Shown: positions 28,224 to 39,400, numbered from the stretch's first letter. The stretch: DNA of 64,000 nucleotides from Candidatus Competibacter sp. (GCA_029624815.1 JARSSH010000045.1:1-64000); one strand, 5' to 3'. Numbers and translations: made by a program. The notes: generated by a model not told the origin, from the letters alone.

Positions 28224-28652
28224 GTGTATAAAGATATCCTTTTTCCCATTGATTTGAATCACGAAAGTTCTTGGGTCGGCGTGTTGCCGTCGGTGATCGA
28301 GTATTGCAAAACCTTCAACTCGCGTCTGCACGTTGTCACGGTAGTGCCGGATTTCAGCATGCCGCTGGTCGGTAGCTATTTCCCCGCGAACTTCGGCGAC
28401 AAAATGGTGGAGGACACCAACAAGCGTCTGCACGCGTTCATCAGGGAGCATGTGCCCTCCGAGGTCCATGTGCAGCACATTGTCGCCGAGGGTGTCGTGT
28501 ATAAGGAAATCATCCGGGTCGCCAATGAAGTTGACGCCGATCTCATCATCATGGCCTCGCATCGCCCGGAATTGGGGGATTTTTTGGTGGGTCCAAACGC
28601 GGAGCGAGTGGTCCGGCATTTCAACAAGTCCGTGCTGGTGGTTAGAAATTGA
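28224..28652 (+). CDS. Universal stress protein, UspA family, coupled to the TAXI permease
   Basis: A 142-residue Usp (YKDILFPIDLNHESSWVGVLPS; LIIMASHRPELGDFLVGPNAERVVRHFNKSVLVVRN). The GTG at 28224 has GGAGG five bases upstream. An ATG at 28212 overlaps the permease stop but has no ribosome site. The typical G-x2-G-x9-G motif for ATP is weakened here (SHRPELGDFLVGPNAERV). This second pairing of a Usp with a TRAP transporter in one window supports a regulatory role in uptake. Confidence 0.85.
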   Translation: MYKDILFPIDLNHESSWVGVLPSVIEYCKTFNSRLHVVTVVPDFSMPLVGSYFPANFGDKMVEDTNKRLHAFIREHVPSEVHVQHIVAEGVVYKEIIRVANEVDADLIIMASHRPELGDFLVGPNAERVVRHFNKSVLVVRN

Positions 28653-28949
28653 AATGGGTTAGGCATAATTTCTTCACGGACACCGTCTTTCCTCAAGCAA
28701 AGAGTGGGTGGCGAGAAGGATAGTCACAAAGACTGACTCCCCGCCGTCACTCTGGCTTCCCGCTACGTTGTTTTATTGCTTTATCCAGGATATCACCATT
28801 CTTTTCCTCCTGAAGTCGGTGCCGCTTGTGGATTGCTCGCGCTTGAGTATCCGATTGGGAAAACAAGCCCGACTTCGATGGATAACGGTTGTGAAGACAG
28901 TGGTTTATCGAATCGCTTGATAACGAGAATCCCACCAAAGGAAACCATC

Positions 28950-31835
28950 ATGGCACTTAAGACAAAATCGGAAAAGGTGCAAGGCAAGGCAAGTAAAAAA
29001 GCAGGCATTTCACTCAATGCCTGCCGCAATATCATACAGTTGCGAACGGATAGCTGGAAACGTCTTAAGAATGACGCCAAACGCCTTGCGGATGCGGTGG
29101 TCGAGGGAAGGGATCACGAAAGACTGAAACAAAAGGTTGGCGATGGCTTGGCATTGTTGGAACCTATCGACAGCTATTGGGCATTTCCAAGCCGGCAGGA
29201 TTTTCAATATCTTTACGAACTGTTCGATGGGGGCGAGTACGATCGGCTAAGCAAGGTATGCACCCGTGTCAATCGGACCCTGACCAGCTTGTCTTATCGC
29301 CATAAGCCGATTTCCCTGAGCAGTAGCGACGGTGGCGTCGATGTGGGGGACGATTCGGAAGATTTTTCGGACGCTTACCAAGAGCGGGAGGGTCAGAATT
29401 ATCTGAACCGACCTTATTTCGAAGTCTTGATCGTGGATAACATTTCGCCCCGCGAAGAGGAAGCACTCAAGATCGGATTGCGCAAGATGCGCAGAATCGA
29501 AGATAAATTCGTCTATGAAATCGTCGTGGTTCCGAGTTTCGAAGATGCCATCATTGCAGCCCTGTTCAATTTCAATATTCAGGCTTGCGTCATTCGCTAC
29601 GGTTTTCCATTCAAGTCCAAACACCAGTTGGAGATGCTTCGCCAACTTCTGGAAGATCATGAAGGCGAGGAGAATGAGAATCTATCGGAAAGCGACTATG
29701 GTCCGGTGCTTGGCGCCAAGATCGCCGAGATTCGCCCTGAAATCGATTTGTACCTGGTGACCGATGCGGCGGTCGAGAGCATGGCTGGCAAGCTGTGCCG
29801 TAACTTCAGGCGTGTCTTCTACCGCGAAGAAGACTACATGGAACTGGATCTCAGTATCCTGCGCGGTATTGGCGCCCGTTACAACACGCCGTTTTTCACC
29901 GCGCTCAGGGAGTACAGCAAACAACCGACCGGTGTGTTCCACGCCCTGCCTATTTCCCGAGGCAAATCCATCATCAAATCCAACTGGATTCAGGACATGC
30001 TCCAGTTTTATGGACCCAATGTCTTCATGGCGGAAACCTCGGCCACCTCGGGCGGGCTGGATTCCCTGCTCGATCCGACTGGCCCGATCAAGAAGGCCCA
30101 GGAATTGGCCGCCCGCGCATTCGGCGCGCGCCAGACGTTTTTCGTGACCAACGGCACTTCGACCGGCAACAAGATCGTGGTGCAGGCCTTGGTCGAGCCG
30201 GGCGACATCGTGCTGGTGGATCGTAACTGTCACAAATCGCACCATTACGGCGTCGTCCTGGCGGGCGCACAGGTCGCTTATCTGGACGCTTATCCGCTGG
30301 AAGCGTACACCATGTACGGGGCCGTGCCTCTGCGGCATATCAAGGAAACCTTGCTGGCCTATCGCCGCGCCGGCCTGTTGGATCGGGTGAAAATGATCAC
30401 GCTCACCAACTGCACCTTCGACGGAGTCATCTACGACGTTGAGCGGGTCATGGAGGAGTGTTTGGCGATCAAGCCGAACCTGATCTTCCTGTGGGACGAA
30501 GCCTGGTTCGCCTTTGCCTACTTTCACCCGACCTACCGGCGGCGCACCGGGATGGCCACGGCGGCGCGCCTGCGCGAACGCTACCGGGACTCGACGTATC
30601 GGGAACGCTATCGGGTCTTCAAGGAAGCATTCGACCAGCGCGACCCAAACGATGATCGGAGTTGGCTGGAGACCCGTTTGCTACCCGATCCCGACCGAGT
30701 CCGGGTGCGCGTCTACGTCACGCAATCGACCCACAAGCGACTGACTTCGTTGCGTCAGGGATCGATGATTCATGTGCACGATCAGGACTTCAAGCATCGG
30801 GTGGAGGACGCTTTTCATGAAGCGTACATGACCCATACGTCCACCTCGCCGAATTACCAGATTCTGGCGTCCCTGGATATCGGACGGCGCCAGGTCGAAC
30901 TGGAGGGTTTCGAACTGGTGCAGAAGCAAACGGATCTGGCCATGGCGCTGCGGGAAACGGTCGGTAGCCATCCTTTGCTCCAGAAGTATTTTGCTTTCCT
31001 GGCCATTCAGGATTTGATACCGGCCCAATATCGTCCTTCCGGAATCGATCTTTATTACAGCGCGGAGAAAGGCTGGTCTCGCATGGAAACCGCTTGGCGA
31101 CGGGATGAATTCGTGCTCGATCCTAGCCATTTGAACTTGAATATCGGTTTAACCGGAATCGACGGCGATCATTTCAAACATGACTATTTGATGGATAAGT
31201 ACGGTATTCAGATCAACAAGACCACCCGCAATACGGTCCTGTTCATGACCAATATCGGCACGACCCGCAGTTCCGTCGCTTATCTCATCGAAGTACTGGT
31301 CAAGATCGCTCAGGAGTTGGATGAAACTTTGGAGGAAATGAGTCCGATAGAAAGGCGTCTGCATCAGCAAAAGATCAAGTCCCTGACCGAGGATAATCCA
31401 CCCTTGCCCGATTTCAGTTATTTCCATCCCTTTTTCCGGTCTCACCCGGAAATACCGACCCGCGAAGGGGATCTACGCCAAGCGTTCTTCATGTCCTATA
31501 AGGACAGTTTGTGTGAGTATCTCAAGCTTTCGACGGTGCGCAAGCAAAGCGCTGCCGGGCGGGAAGTGGTCTCCGCCATGTTCGTCATTCCTTATCCACC
31601 CGGATTTCCCGTGTTGGTGCCGGGACAGGTCATCAGCGAAGGCACTCTGGCATTCATGCAGGCGCTTGATACCCGCGAGATCCATGGCTATCGGCCGGAA
31701 TTGGGTTTCCGGGTTTTTACCGAGGCTGCCTTGAAGATGGATCAAGCAGCTAAGGATCGGATCGGGAATGTCGGACAAGTCGACGAAAAATCCACTCTTC
31801 ATGCGGCGGTGGAAATTGCCGCTTCCGAGGGATAG
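28950..31835 (+). CDS. Large fold-type-I PLP-dependent Arg/Lys/Orn decarboxylase
   Basis: A 961-residue member of the Orn/Lys/Arg decarboxylase family. N-terminal residues 1-130 are Lys-rich and helical with no recognised domain. A receiver-like wing domain follows (about 150-280), then the PLP domain: FVTNGTSTGNKIVVQ, DRNCHKSHHYG, FLWDEAWFAF and the Schiff-base Lys596 in STHKRLTSLRQGSM. It is about 200 residues longer than AdiA or LdcI. Substrate (Arg, Lys or Orn) cannot be told. It leads a cluster with an ATP-grasp ligase and a C45-type hydrolase. AAAGGA precedes the ATG. Confidence 0.88.
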   Translation: MALKTKSEKVQGKASKKAGISLNACRNIIQLRTDSWKRLKNDAKRLADAVVEGRDHERLKQKVGDGLALLEPIDSYWAFPSRQDFQYLYELFDGGEYDRLSKVCTRVNRTLTSLSYRHKPISLSSSDGGVDVGDDSEDFSDAYQEREGQNYLNRPYFEVLIVDNISPREEEALKIGLRKMRRIEDKFVYEIVVVPSFEDAIIAALFNFNIQACVIRYGFPFKSKHQLEMLRQLLEDHEGEENENLSESDYGPVLGAKIAEIRPEIDLYLVTDAAVESMAGKLCRNFRRVFYREEDYMELDLSILRGIGARYNTPFFTALREYSKQPTGVFHALPISRGKSIIKSNWIQDMLQFYGPNVFMAETSATSGGLDSLLDPTGPIKKAQELAARAFGARQTFFVTNGTSTGNKIVVQALVEPGDIVLVDRNCHKSHHYGVVLAGAQVAYLDAYPLEAYTMYGAVPLRHIKETLLAYRRAGLLDRVKMITLTNCTFDGVIYDVERVMEECLAIKPNLIFLWDEAWFAFAYFHPTYRRRTGMATAARLRERYRDSTYRERYRVFKEAFDQRDPNDDRSWLETRLLPDPDRVRVRVYVTQSTHKRLTSLRQGSMIHVHDQDFKHRVEDAFHEAYMTHTSTSPNYQILASLDIGRRQVELEGFELVQKQTDLAMALRETVGSHPLLQKYFAFLAIQDLIPAQYRPSGIDLYYSAEKGWSRMETAWRRDEFVLDPSHLNLNIGLTGIDGDHFKHDYLMDKYGIQINKTTRNTVLFMTNIGTTRSSVAYLIEVLVKIAQELDETLEEMSPIERRLHQQKIKSLTEDNPPLPDFSYFHPFFRSHPEIPTREGDLRQAFFMSYKDSLCEYLKLSTVRKQSAAGREVVSAMFVIPYPPGFPVLVPGQVISEGTLAFMQALDTREIHGYRPELGFRVFTEAALKMDQAAKDRIGNVGQVDEKSTLHAAVEIAASEG

Positions 31836-31925
31836 GCTGTCTTGAAAAGATATGGCAGGCTAGTCGATTGGCTTTTGACAGAACTGCGTAAAATTTGGAA
31901 TAAACCAGCGTTGGAGATAACAGGC

Positions 31926-33383
31926 ATGAAGAAAACCTTGCAAGGCATTTCCGATATTCGTCGCTATTTTCATCGTAACGAGCGGCCGGTGTTTTTTATC
32001 AGCGCCACTAACTTCAATCTACTTGGCATCGACGAGTGGGTAAAGGGGTTTAAGTACATTTGCTATATCGATTGTTACGATGGCCAGCATCCGAATGTCT
32101 TCGTGCCGAGCGAGATTCCTCATCCGGAATTCGAAAGCATCGAGGATATTAATAACTATCTGTTGGAACACAAGGAGGTGATCGATTATATTAGGAGTCA
32201 CGGCGACAATCCGGTGGCGGTATTTTTGATGTTCGACGAAAAGACCGAAGCCCTGTGCCGGGAACTCGGCATCGAAATCTGGTTTCCGCCGGCCAGCCTG
32301 CGCAGCCGCTGCGACAACAAGATGGAGACGGTGCGCATCGGCAACATGGCGGGTGTGCCCAGCGCGCCCAATGCGCTGTCCAAGGTGGAGAGCTACTCGC
32401 ACTTGCGCGCGCTGGCCAAGGAACACCGTTTGGGTGACGATCTGGTGATTCAGACCGCGTTCGGCGATTCCGGCCACACCACTTTTTTCATTTCCAGCGA
32501 GGAAGACTGGAACAAGCACGCCGACGAGATCGTCTGCGATCCCGAAGTCAAGATCATGAAACGCCTCAACTGCCGGGGTTCGACCCTGGAAGCCTGCACC
32601 ACGCGCAAGGGCACCATCGTTGGGCCTTTGCTGACCGAAGTCGTGGGGGCCAAGGAGTTGACACCCTATAAAGGCGGTTGGTGCGGCAACGAAATTTTTC
32701 CGGGCGCTTTCACCCAGCGCATTCGCGACCAGGCGCGCGATTACACCTTCAAGTTCGGCGAGCAACTGCGCAAGGAAGGCTATCGCGGCTACTTCGATCT
32801 GGATTATCTGATCGATTTGGACAGCGGCGAACTCTATCTGGGCGAACTCAACCCGCGGGTCACGGGCGCCAGTTCGATGACCAATCATGCGGCGTTCGCT
32901 CATGCCGACGCGCCGCTGTTCCTGTTTCACCTGCTGGAATTCGCGGGCGTGGATTTTTCCTTTGATGTGGATGATCTCAATTCACGCTGGTCGGATCCCG
33001 ATTACATCGACAGTTGGTGTCAGTTAGTGATCAAGCACACCGAGGATAGCGTGGATGTGGTCACCCAGGCGCCCGCCAGCGGAATCTGGAAAATGAACGA
33101 CGATGGTTCGATTGCCTACAGTCGTTTCGATTATCATCGGCGCGCGGTGGCCAGCGAGCGCGAGGCGTTTTTCCTGCGGATTACCGGTCCCGACGATTTT
33201 CGCTATGAAGGCGCCGATTTGGGGATTCTGATCCTGCGTGGCCGGTCGATGACCGACGATTTTGTTTTGAACGATCGAGCGCATGCCTGGATCAAGGGGA
33301 TTCTCGATCACTATCAAGCCAGACCCCTGGAAACGGCGCAGGTTGAATCGGCGCCCACGGCGGGTGCTTTCAAAATCCTCTGA
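31926..33383 (+). CDS. ATP-grasp ligase of unknown substrate
   Basis: A 485-residue ATP-grasp protein. The N-terminal part (1-130) has MKKTLQGISDIRRYFHRNERPVFFISATNFNLLGIDEWVKG. The ATP-grasp core is about 135-345, with a nucleotide-binding Lys region and the metal-binding motif GELNPRVTGASSMTNHA around residue 310. The C-terminal part (about 350-470) is unassigned. ATP-grasp enzymes usually join a carboxylate to an amine via an acyl phosphate. It sits 90 bases after the decarboxylase, so the amine made there is a plausible acceptor; this is inference. Biotin carboxylase annotation is unlikely because its partner domains are absent. Confidence 0.8.
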   Translation: MKKTLQGISDIRRYFHRNERPVFFISATNFNLLGIDEWVKGFKYICYIDCYDGQHPNVFVPSEIPHPEFESIEDINNYLLEHKEVIDYIRSHGDNPVAVFLMFDEKTEALCRELGIEIWFPPASLRSRCDNKMETVRIGNMAGVPSAPNALSKVESYSHLRALAKEHRLGDDLVIQTAFGDSGHTTFFISSEEDWNKHADEIVCDPEVKIMKRLNCRGSTLEACTTRKGTIVGPLLTEVVGAKELTPYKGGWCGNEIFPGAFTQRIRDQARDYTFKFGEQLRKEGYRGYFDLDYLIDLDSGELYLGELNPRVTGASSMTNHAAFAHADAPLFLFHLLEFAGVDFSFDVDDLNSRWSDPDYIDSWCQLVIKHTEDSVDVVTQAPASGIWKMNDDGSIAYSRFDYHRRAVASEREAFFLRITGPDDFRYEGADLGILILRGRSMTDDFVLNDRAHAWIKGILDHYQARPLETAQVESAPTAGAFKIL

Positions 33384-33476
33384 CACCGTGGCGGGTTGTG
33401 GTCGTCATCGCATCGTTCGACGCGATGACGAACCCGGCAACAGGGATCGAGTTTCGCAGTATTGAGGAATCCGCCC

Positions 33477-34475
33477 ATGGAGCGCGTTTTTGAAGCTATT
33501 GAGGAGGATCAGCCAGGCCCCAAATGGCAGGATCTTTTCCTGAAACACTGGCCAGCCTACCGGCGCTGGTTTTTGAGCGAGGGCAATAAGGCGCGACCCT
33601 TGTATCTCAGCTCGATTCGTCGCTTGAAAACGCATATGCCGGAATTGATGGCCACCTACGAGCGTCTCGTGGAACTGGGCGGTGGCGGCGATTTGGCCGC
33701 CCGTTTCCTGTCGTTGTATTGTCCGCCCCCTTATTTGAGCGGTTGCTCCCAGGCGGTTTGGTCCGGAGCAATCCCCTTGCTGGTTCGCAACTACGATTAC
33801 AGCCCGCAATTGTTCGAGGCGGTGATTCTGAAAACGGCTTGGAACCGCCGTCGGGTCATCGCCGTGAGCGATTGCCTGTGGGGGGTGCTGGATGGCTTGA
33901 ACGAGGATGGCTTGGCCGTTTCCCTGACCTTCGGAGGACGGCGGGTCGTGGGCGAGGGGTTTGGCGTGCCACTGCTGTTGCGCTATATCCTGGAATTTTG
34001 CACCACTACGCAGGAGGCGGTGGAGGTGCTGAAGCGGGTGCCGACCCACATGGCCTACAACATCACCGTGTTGGATCGCGGCGGAACCTTCATGACGGTT
34101 TTCATCGCTCCCGACCGGTCGGCGATCGTCAAGCCCGTCCCTGTCACCACCAATCACCAGCAGGAGGTAGAGTGGCATCAGCACGCCCAAGCCACGGCGA
34201 CCCTGGAACGGGAGCGCTTTCTACGTTTTCGGCTGCGGGAGAGCATCGAGAGTCCCGACAAGTTGGTGCAGGCTTTTCTGCGCTCGCCGGTGTACTCGAC
34301 CGCCTATGCGCGCGGTTTCGGCACGCTGTATACGGCGGTATACCGGCCGCTGAGCGGAGAAGCCGAGTATCTTTGGCCCAACGGCGCCTGGAAACAGTCC
34401 TTTCACGCCTTTGAAGAGGGCGGGCGCGTCGTGCGTTTTCCCCATGCCCTCGAACCGACCGAAATGCTGCATTGA
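33477..34475 (+). CDS. C45-like Ntn-hydrolase (acyl-CoA:6-APA acyltransferase/carcinine-hydrolase type)
   Basis: A 332-residue protein of the C45 N-terminal-nucleophile family. The likely self-processing site is before Cys90 in YLSGCSQAVWSG, with the downstream RNYDYSP stretch typical of C45 proteins. VSDCLWGVLDGLNEDGLAVSLTFGG matches the second conserved block, and NITVLDRGGTFMTVFIAPD the third. Members cut or transfer amide-linked acyl groups: isopenicillin N, carcinine, acylated amines. Together with the ATP-grasp enzyme this suggests making and breaking of one amide bond. ATG at 33477 follows GAGGA; an upstream TTG is also possible. Confidence 0.78.
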   Translation: MERVFEAIEEDQPGPKWQDLFLKHWPAYRRWFLSEGNKARPLYLSSIRRLKTHMPELMATYERLVELGGGGDLAARFLSLYCPPPYLSGCSQAVWSGAIPLLVRNYDYSPQLFEAVILKTAWNRRRVIAVSDCLWGVLDGLNEDGLAVSLTFGGRRVVGEGFGVPLLLRYILEFCTTTQEAVEVLKRVPTHMAYNITVLDRGGTFMTVFIAPDRSAIVKPVPVTTNHQQEVEWHQHAQATATLERERFLRFRLRESIESPDKLVQAFLRSPVYSTAYARGFGTLYTAVYRPLSGEAEYLWPNGAWKQSFHAFEEGGRVVRFPHALEPTEMLH

Positions 34476-34533
34476 GCCACGATGTGAGAATTTTCTCCCG
34501 GCGTCAGCGGAGGAAAACGGGAGAAAGCGATTT

Positions 34534-35829
34534 TTATTGGGGCAGACCCGATGCTTCCACCAGACGATCGATGGGTTGTTCCGCCCTGAGCAGTTCGAAA
34601 CGCACGGTGTTGTCCTCTCCGATGCGAAAGCCGTAAACGGCGGCATCGGGGAGGCTGTTGTACTGGAAGGGCGTGGAAAAATAGTAGGCGCCGGTATCGT
34701 GGGCCAGGATGAAATCCCCCGGTTCGAGCAGCGGCAGCGGGCGTTCGTGAGCGATGATGTCGCCGGCGAAGCAGCACGGACCCGCCACATCCTGAGGAAC
34801 CTTCTCGCCCCGCTTGAACCGGCCTTGCGCGTCGAAGGCGCTCAGGCGGATGGCCCACATCTCCGGCAGGAACACCGTGCGCGCCGCGACCTGCGCGCCG
34901 GCGTGGGTGATGGCGATATGCCGGCCGCCGCTGGTTTTGGTGTACTCCACGCGGGCGGCGATGAAACCGTTCTTGGCCACGACCGACCGTCCGAACTCGG
35001 TAATGACCCGATAGTCTCCCGAAAACAGGGCGGGCGCGCGGGCGCGCAGCAGCGCGGCGTATTCGGCGTAACTCGGGGTGAATTCGTCGCTGGCGAAGTT
35101 GACCGGCAAGCCGCCGCCGATGTCGAGAACTTGCACCTGCCGGCGTCCCACGGCGGCATTGATCTCCTCCGCGAAGGCCACCACCTTGGCGATGCCGCTG
35201 GCGATGAGTTCGAGCGAACAGCCTTGCGAGCCGACATGGGTATGCACGCCGGTCAACCACGGCCGCTCGATATACGCTTGAATCAGCCGGTCTCGCTGGC
35301 CTTCATCTTCGAGTGGGATGCCGAATTTCGAGGTGCGGGTGGCGGTGCTGGTGGCGGCGATGGCGCCGACCCCGACCTGCGGATTGATGCGAATACCGAT
35401 CTCGGAATTCGACGTTAAAGTGGCCATCAGCGTGGTCACCCGCTCCAGCTCCTGGAAGTTGTCGATGTTCAACGCGATGCCCTGCCGCAACGCCTGTTCG
35501 ATTTCCCCCAGCGTCTTGGCCGGGGAGTCGAGCACGATTTCATGGGGCAGAAATCCGGCGCGGCACGCTTGCGCGAACTCGCCGGGGCTGGCGACCTCGC
35601 ACCCCATGCCGCATTCGCGCAATAGAGCGAGCACTCGATGCAGGCAGTTGGCCTTGGCCGCGAAGGCGTGGGTGAAGTGGCCGTCGAACGCCGCCCGTAG
35701 GTCAGCCACGGTCCTTGCGATGCCGTCCAGGTCGATAAAGGCCGCCAGCAGGTGGGTTTCCCCCAGCAGTCCTCGCGCGATGGCCGCCTGCATTACGGCT
35801 GCTTTGCGGAGAGAGATGTCGTCGTTCAT
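34534..35829 (-). CDS. Fold-type-III PLP decarboxylase (Orn/DAP decarboxylase family)
   Basis: A 431-residue alanine-racemase-fold decarboxylase. The PLP Lys is Lys59 in HAFAAKANCLHRVL; later motifs are GCEVASPGEFAQAC, GIRINPQVG, TGVHTHVGSQG, LDIGGGLPVNF, ITEFGRSVVA and GPCCFAGDIIAHE, the Cys-containing partner-subunit loop. YYFSTPFQYNSLPDAAVYGF is near the C terminus. It differs from LysA and biosynthetic SpeA in length. It is convergent with the C45 gene, so co-regulation is possible but not shown. AAAGGAG precedes the ATG. Confidence 0.88.
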   Translation of the reverse strand: MNDDISLRKAAVMQAAIARGLLGETHLLAAFIDLDGIARTVADLRAAFDGHFTHAFAAKANCLHRVLALLRECGMGCEVASPGEFAQACRAGFLPHEIVLDSPAKTLGEIEQALRQGIALNIDNFQELERVTTLMATLTSNSEIGIRINPQVGVGAIAATSTATRTSKFGIPLEDEGQRDRLIQAYIERPWLTGVHTHVGSQGCSLELIASGIAKVVAFAEEINAAVGRRQVQVLDIGGGLPVNFASDEFTPSYAEYAALLRARAPALFSGDYRVITEFGRSVVAKNGFIAARVEYTKTSGGRHIAITHAGAQVAARTVFLPEMWAIRLSAFDAQGRFKRGEKVPQDVAGPCCFAGDIIAHERPLPLLEPGDFILAHDTGAYYFSTPFQYNSLPDAAVYGFRIGEDNTVRFELLRAEQPIDRLVEASGLPQ

Positions 35830-36444
35830 GGTTGGCTCCTTTAGCGGATTGTCGACCATTGCCATGGTCTCCGATTACGGTCAACACGGAAGCCGGCAAA
35901 AAGGTGCGCGCCGCGCCGATTTGGCGCTCAGGCAGTCGTCGGCTGGAAAACTGTCCATTATATATATCCATAAGATCATGATTTTTTGAATTAAAAAAGG
36001 GAAATCTCCTCCCCCCTCGCGGGGAGGGCGAGGGAGGAGGGTGAGGTTCGATCGCAACCCCCCGAGTTCGCGACCCGAGAATCGGGCAACCCCCCACCCC
36101 AACCCTCCTCCACAAGGGAGGAGGGCGACTTGTGTGTAACGGACAGCCCCACAAGGGAGGGCGCTTGGTGAAAGGACGCCAGCCGCCTGGAAAGGCTAGC
36201 GTGATTGAGGAAATCGATCATCAGTATGTCACTTGACGTTGTCATTCTGCGCCATGTCGCGCTTGGGAGTGTATCTGACTAAGTTACTCTGTTGAAAAAC
36301 AAAAAAGCAGTGCTATAAAGTCATCGTCAAATTCTTGCTTCCAATACGAAACAGTAATACCGGGCCTCTCGCGAGGGAGGCGGAAAGTCGCGGGGCCTTG
36401 AAAGGCGGCGCGGCTTTGTGTTTTAGCGGACGAGGGGAGACGAG
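35830..36444. other. Intergenic region with G/C-rich palindromes, upstream of the RHS gene
   Basis: About 615 bases without a gene. At 36005-36135 are C-rich and G-rich blocks (CCTCCTCCCCCCTCGCGGGGAGGG type and a second CCTCCTCCACAAGGGAGGAGG), which can form hairpins and resemble dispersed intergenic repeats. The last 40 bases hold a GAGGGGAG ribosome site for the RHS gene. No promoter was recognised. Confidence 0.6.
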
Positions 36445-39400
36445 ATGCGAAACCGTGGCTCCATGCTGTTGGGGATTTTGGCGATTCTGGGCAGTGGCTT
36501 TTTGCTGGTGGCGGACCCGGTTTCGTTCGCCGCCAAGCCCAGAACCCCGGCCGCCCGCGCCGCGGTCGTCCAAGCGGTCGCGGCCGGGGACATCAATGGC
36601 GACGGCGTGGTCAACGCCCTCGACGTGGTCGCGGTCATCAATCATCTCCTGGGCCTGCAATCCTGGCCCGGCGCCGATGTCAACGGCGACGGCGTGGTCA
36701 ACGCCCTCGACGTGGTGTTCGTCATCAACCAGGTGCTGGGGATCGCGGTCAACCAGGCTCCGCAAGTCCACGCGGGAGCCGACCAGACCATCACTCTGCC
36801 CGCCGCCGCGAACCTGAGCGGCACGGTCAGCGACGACGGCTTGCCCAATCCCCCCGGCGCGGTCACGATCGCCTGGTCCAAGGACAGCGGCCCCGGCACG
36901 GTGGCGTTTGGCAACGCCCATGTCGCCAGCACCACCGCGACCTTCGGCGCGGACGGCGTGTATGTCCTGCGCCTGACCGCGAACGATGGCGCGTTGCCCG
37001 CCAGCGATACCGTGCAGGTCACCGTCAATCCGGTCGGCGGCGGTACGCTGCCGCCCGATCCGGCCGACGTGGCTCCGCCGGTCGATCCCACGGTGACCAC
37101 CACCATCGGCGTGGCCACCGAGTTCCTCTACACCGGCGGCAATCCGATTCAGACCGGCGTCGCGCCGGGAACCATCGAGGCCAAACGCGCCGCCGTGCTG
37201 CGCGGACGGGTATTGGACAAGCAAAACAATCCGCTGTCCGGTGTGACGCTCACCGTTTTGAATCATCCCGAATTCGGCCAGACCTTGAGCCGGGCCGATG
37301 GCGGGTTCGACATGGCGGTCAACGGCGGCGGCTGGCTGACGGTGAATTACCGGAAGGTCGGCTATCTGCCCGCCCAGCGGCAGGTCAACGCGCCGTGGCA
37401 GGATTACGTGGTGCTGGATGACGTGGTGCTGATCGCCCGCGACGCGCAGGCGACGACCGTGGATTTGACCCAGCCCACCGTGCGGGTCGCGCAGGGTTCG
37501 GCGGTGACGGATCAGGATGGGACGCGCCAGGCGACCCTGCTGATCCCGCCGGGCACCACCGCTCAGGTCTACAACCCGGATGGCACGACCCGGACGGTAT
37601 CGAGCCTGACCTTACGGGCGACCGAGTACACCGTGGGCGCGAACGGTCCGCAGACCATGCCCGCGCCGTTACCCCCGACCAGCGGTTATACCTATGCCGT
37701 TGAATTGAGCGCTGACGAAGCGACAATGAAGAAAGACGGCCAAGATGTGCTGTTCAATCAGCCGGTGCCATTCTATGTCGAGAATTTCCTGAATTTCCCG
37801 GTGGGCGGCGAGGTGCCGGTCGGCTATTACGACAATACGAAAGGGGCATGGATACCGTCGGAGAATGGACGGGTCATCAAGATTCTGGGCGTCGCGGGCG
37901 GTCGCGCTAATCTGGACGTGACGGGTAGCGGTCAACCGGCGGATGCGGCGGCCCTAGCGGCGCTGGGGATTACCGACGCCGAACGGGAGCGCTTGGCGGG
38001 ACTCTATCCGGCCGGCAAGAGCTTGTGGCGGGTCAGGCTGACGCATCTTTCGACCTGGGATTGCAATTGGCCGTTTGGGCCACCGCCAGATGCGGAAGGT
38101 TCTAAGGAAAAGTCGAAAAATGAAGATGATCACCGACCGGATGATGAGTGTCGTGCTTCCGGCTCCGTCATCGGCTGCGAAAGTCAGACCTTGGGCGAAG
38201 TCATCCCCTTGGTTGGAACCAGTCTCTCGCTCAATTACCGCAGTGACCGGGTACCGGGGCATCTTTCTGCCCGTACTTTGAAAATCCCACTCAGCGGCGA
38301 CACGATCCCCGCCAGCCTCAAGCGAATTGAAGCGTCCGTGAACGTCGCGGGTCGCAGCATTGATCTTGGTACCTTCCCAGCCCAAACCAACCAGACCACA
38401 ACCTTTACCTGGGATGGCCAGAACGCCTATAAACAGGTGCTTCAGGGTAGACAGCCCGCGACCGTCAAGGTCGGTTATGTATACGACGGCGTTTATCAAA
38501 GCCCAGTACGATTTGGCGAAGCTTCGGGAGTCACGATCACCGGTAGCCGTACCCGTCAGGAAGTGACCTTGTGGCGAAGCTTTGAGACCTATGTCGGTGT
38601 TTTTGATCTGCGGCAAGCCGGCGTTGCGGGTTGGAGCCTGGACGTGCATCACATCTACAATCCCATGGGCAAGGTGCTTTACCAGGGCAATGGAACACAG
38701 CGTAGTGCGGAAAATGTGAAAAACATCATCATCACCCTTGCCAGAAGCTCCACCACGCCGTTCGCAGTCTACATACCAGAGGAGGTCGCGGTCGGGATTG
38801 ATGGCAGCATCTTCATTGCGGAAGCTGGCAACAACCGTATCCAGCGGGTGGGACCAGACGGCATTATCACCACCTTCGCCGGCACGGGACAAGCAGGATT
38901 CAGCGGCGACGGCGGCCCAGCTACCCAAGCAAAATTATACTATCCTGAGGGAGTTGCGGTCGCGGCCGATGGCAGTGTCTTCATTGCGGATACTTACAAC
39001 AGCCGCATCCGGCGGGTGGGGCCAGACGGCATCACCACCACCTTCGCCGGCACGGGACAAGCAGGATTCAGCGGCGACGGCGGCCCAGCTACCCAAGCAA
39101 AATTATACTATCCTGAGGGAGTTGCGGTCGCGGCCGATGGTAGTGTCTTCATTGCGGATAGTTTAAACGGCCGTATCCGGCAGGTGGGGCCAGACGGCAT
39201 CATCACCACCTTCGCCGGCACTGGGCAAGCAGGATTCAGCGGCGACGGCGGCCCAGCTACCCTGGCAAGATTAAGCCGCCTAGGTGGAGTTGCGGTTGCG
39301 GCTGATGGCAGTGTCTTCATTGCGGATACTTACAACAGCCGCATCCGGCGGGTGGGGCCAGACGGCATCATCACCACCTTCGCCGGCACGGGGCAAGCAG

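Noticed and set aside
31926-33383. Biotin carboxylase
   Set aside because: Only the ATP-grasp core is shared; there is no carboxylase C-terminal domain or biotin carrier gene nearby.
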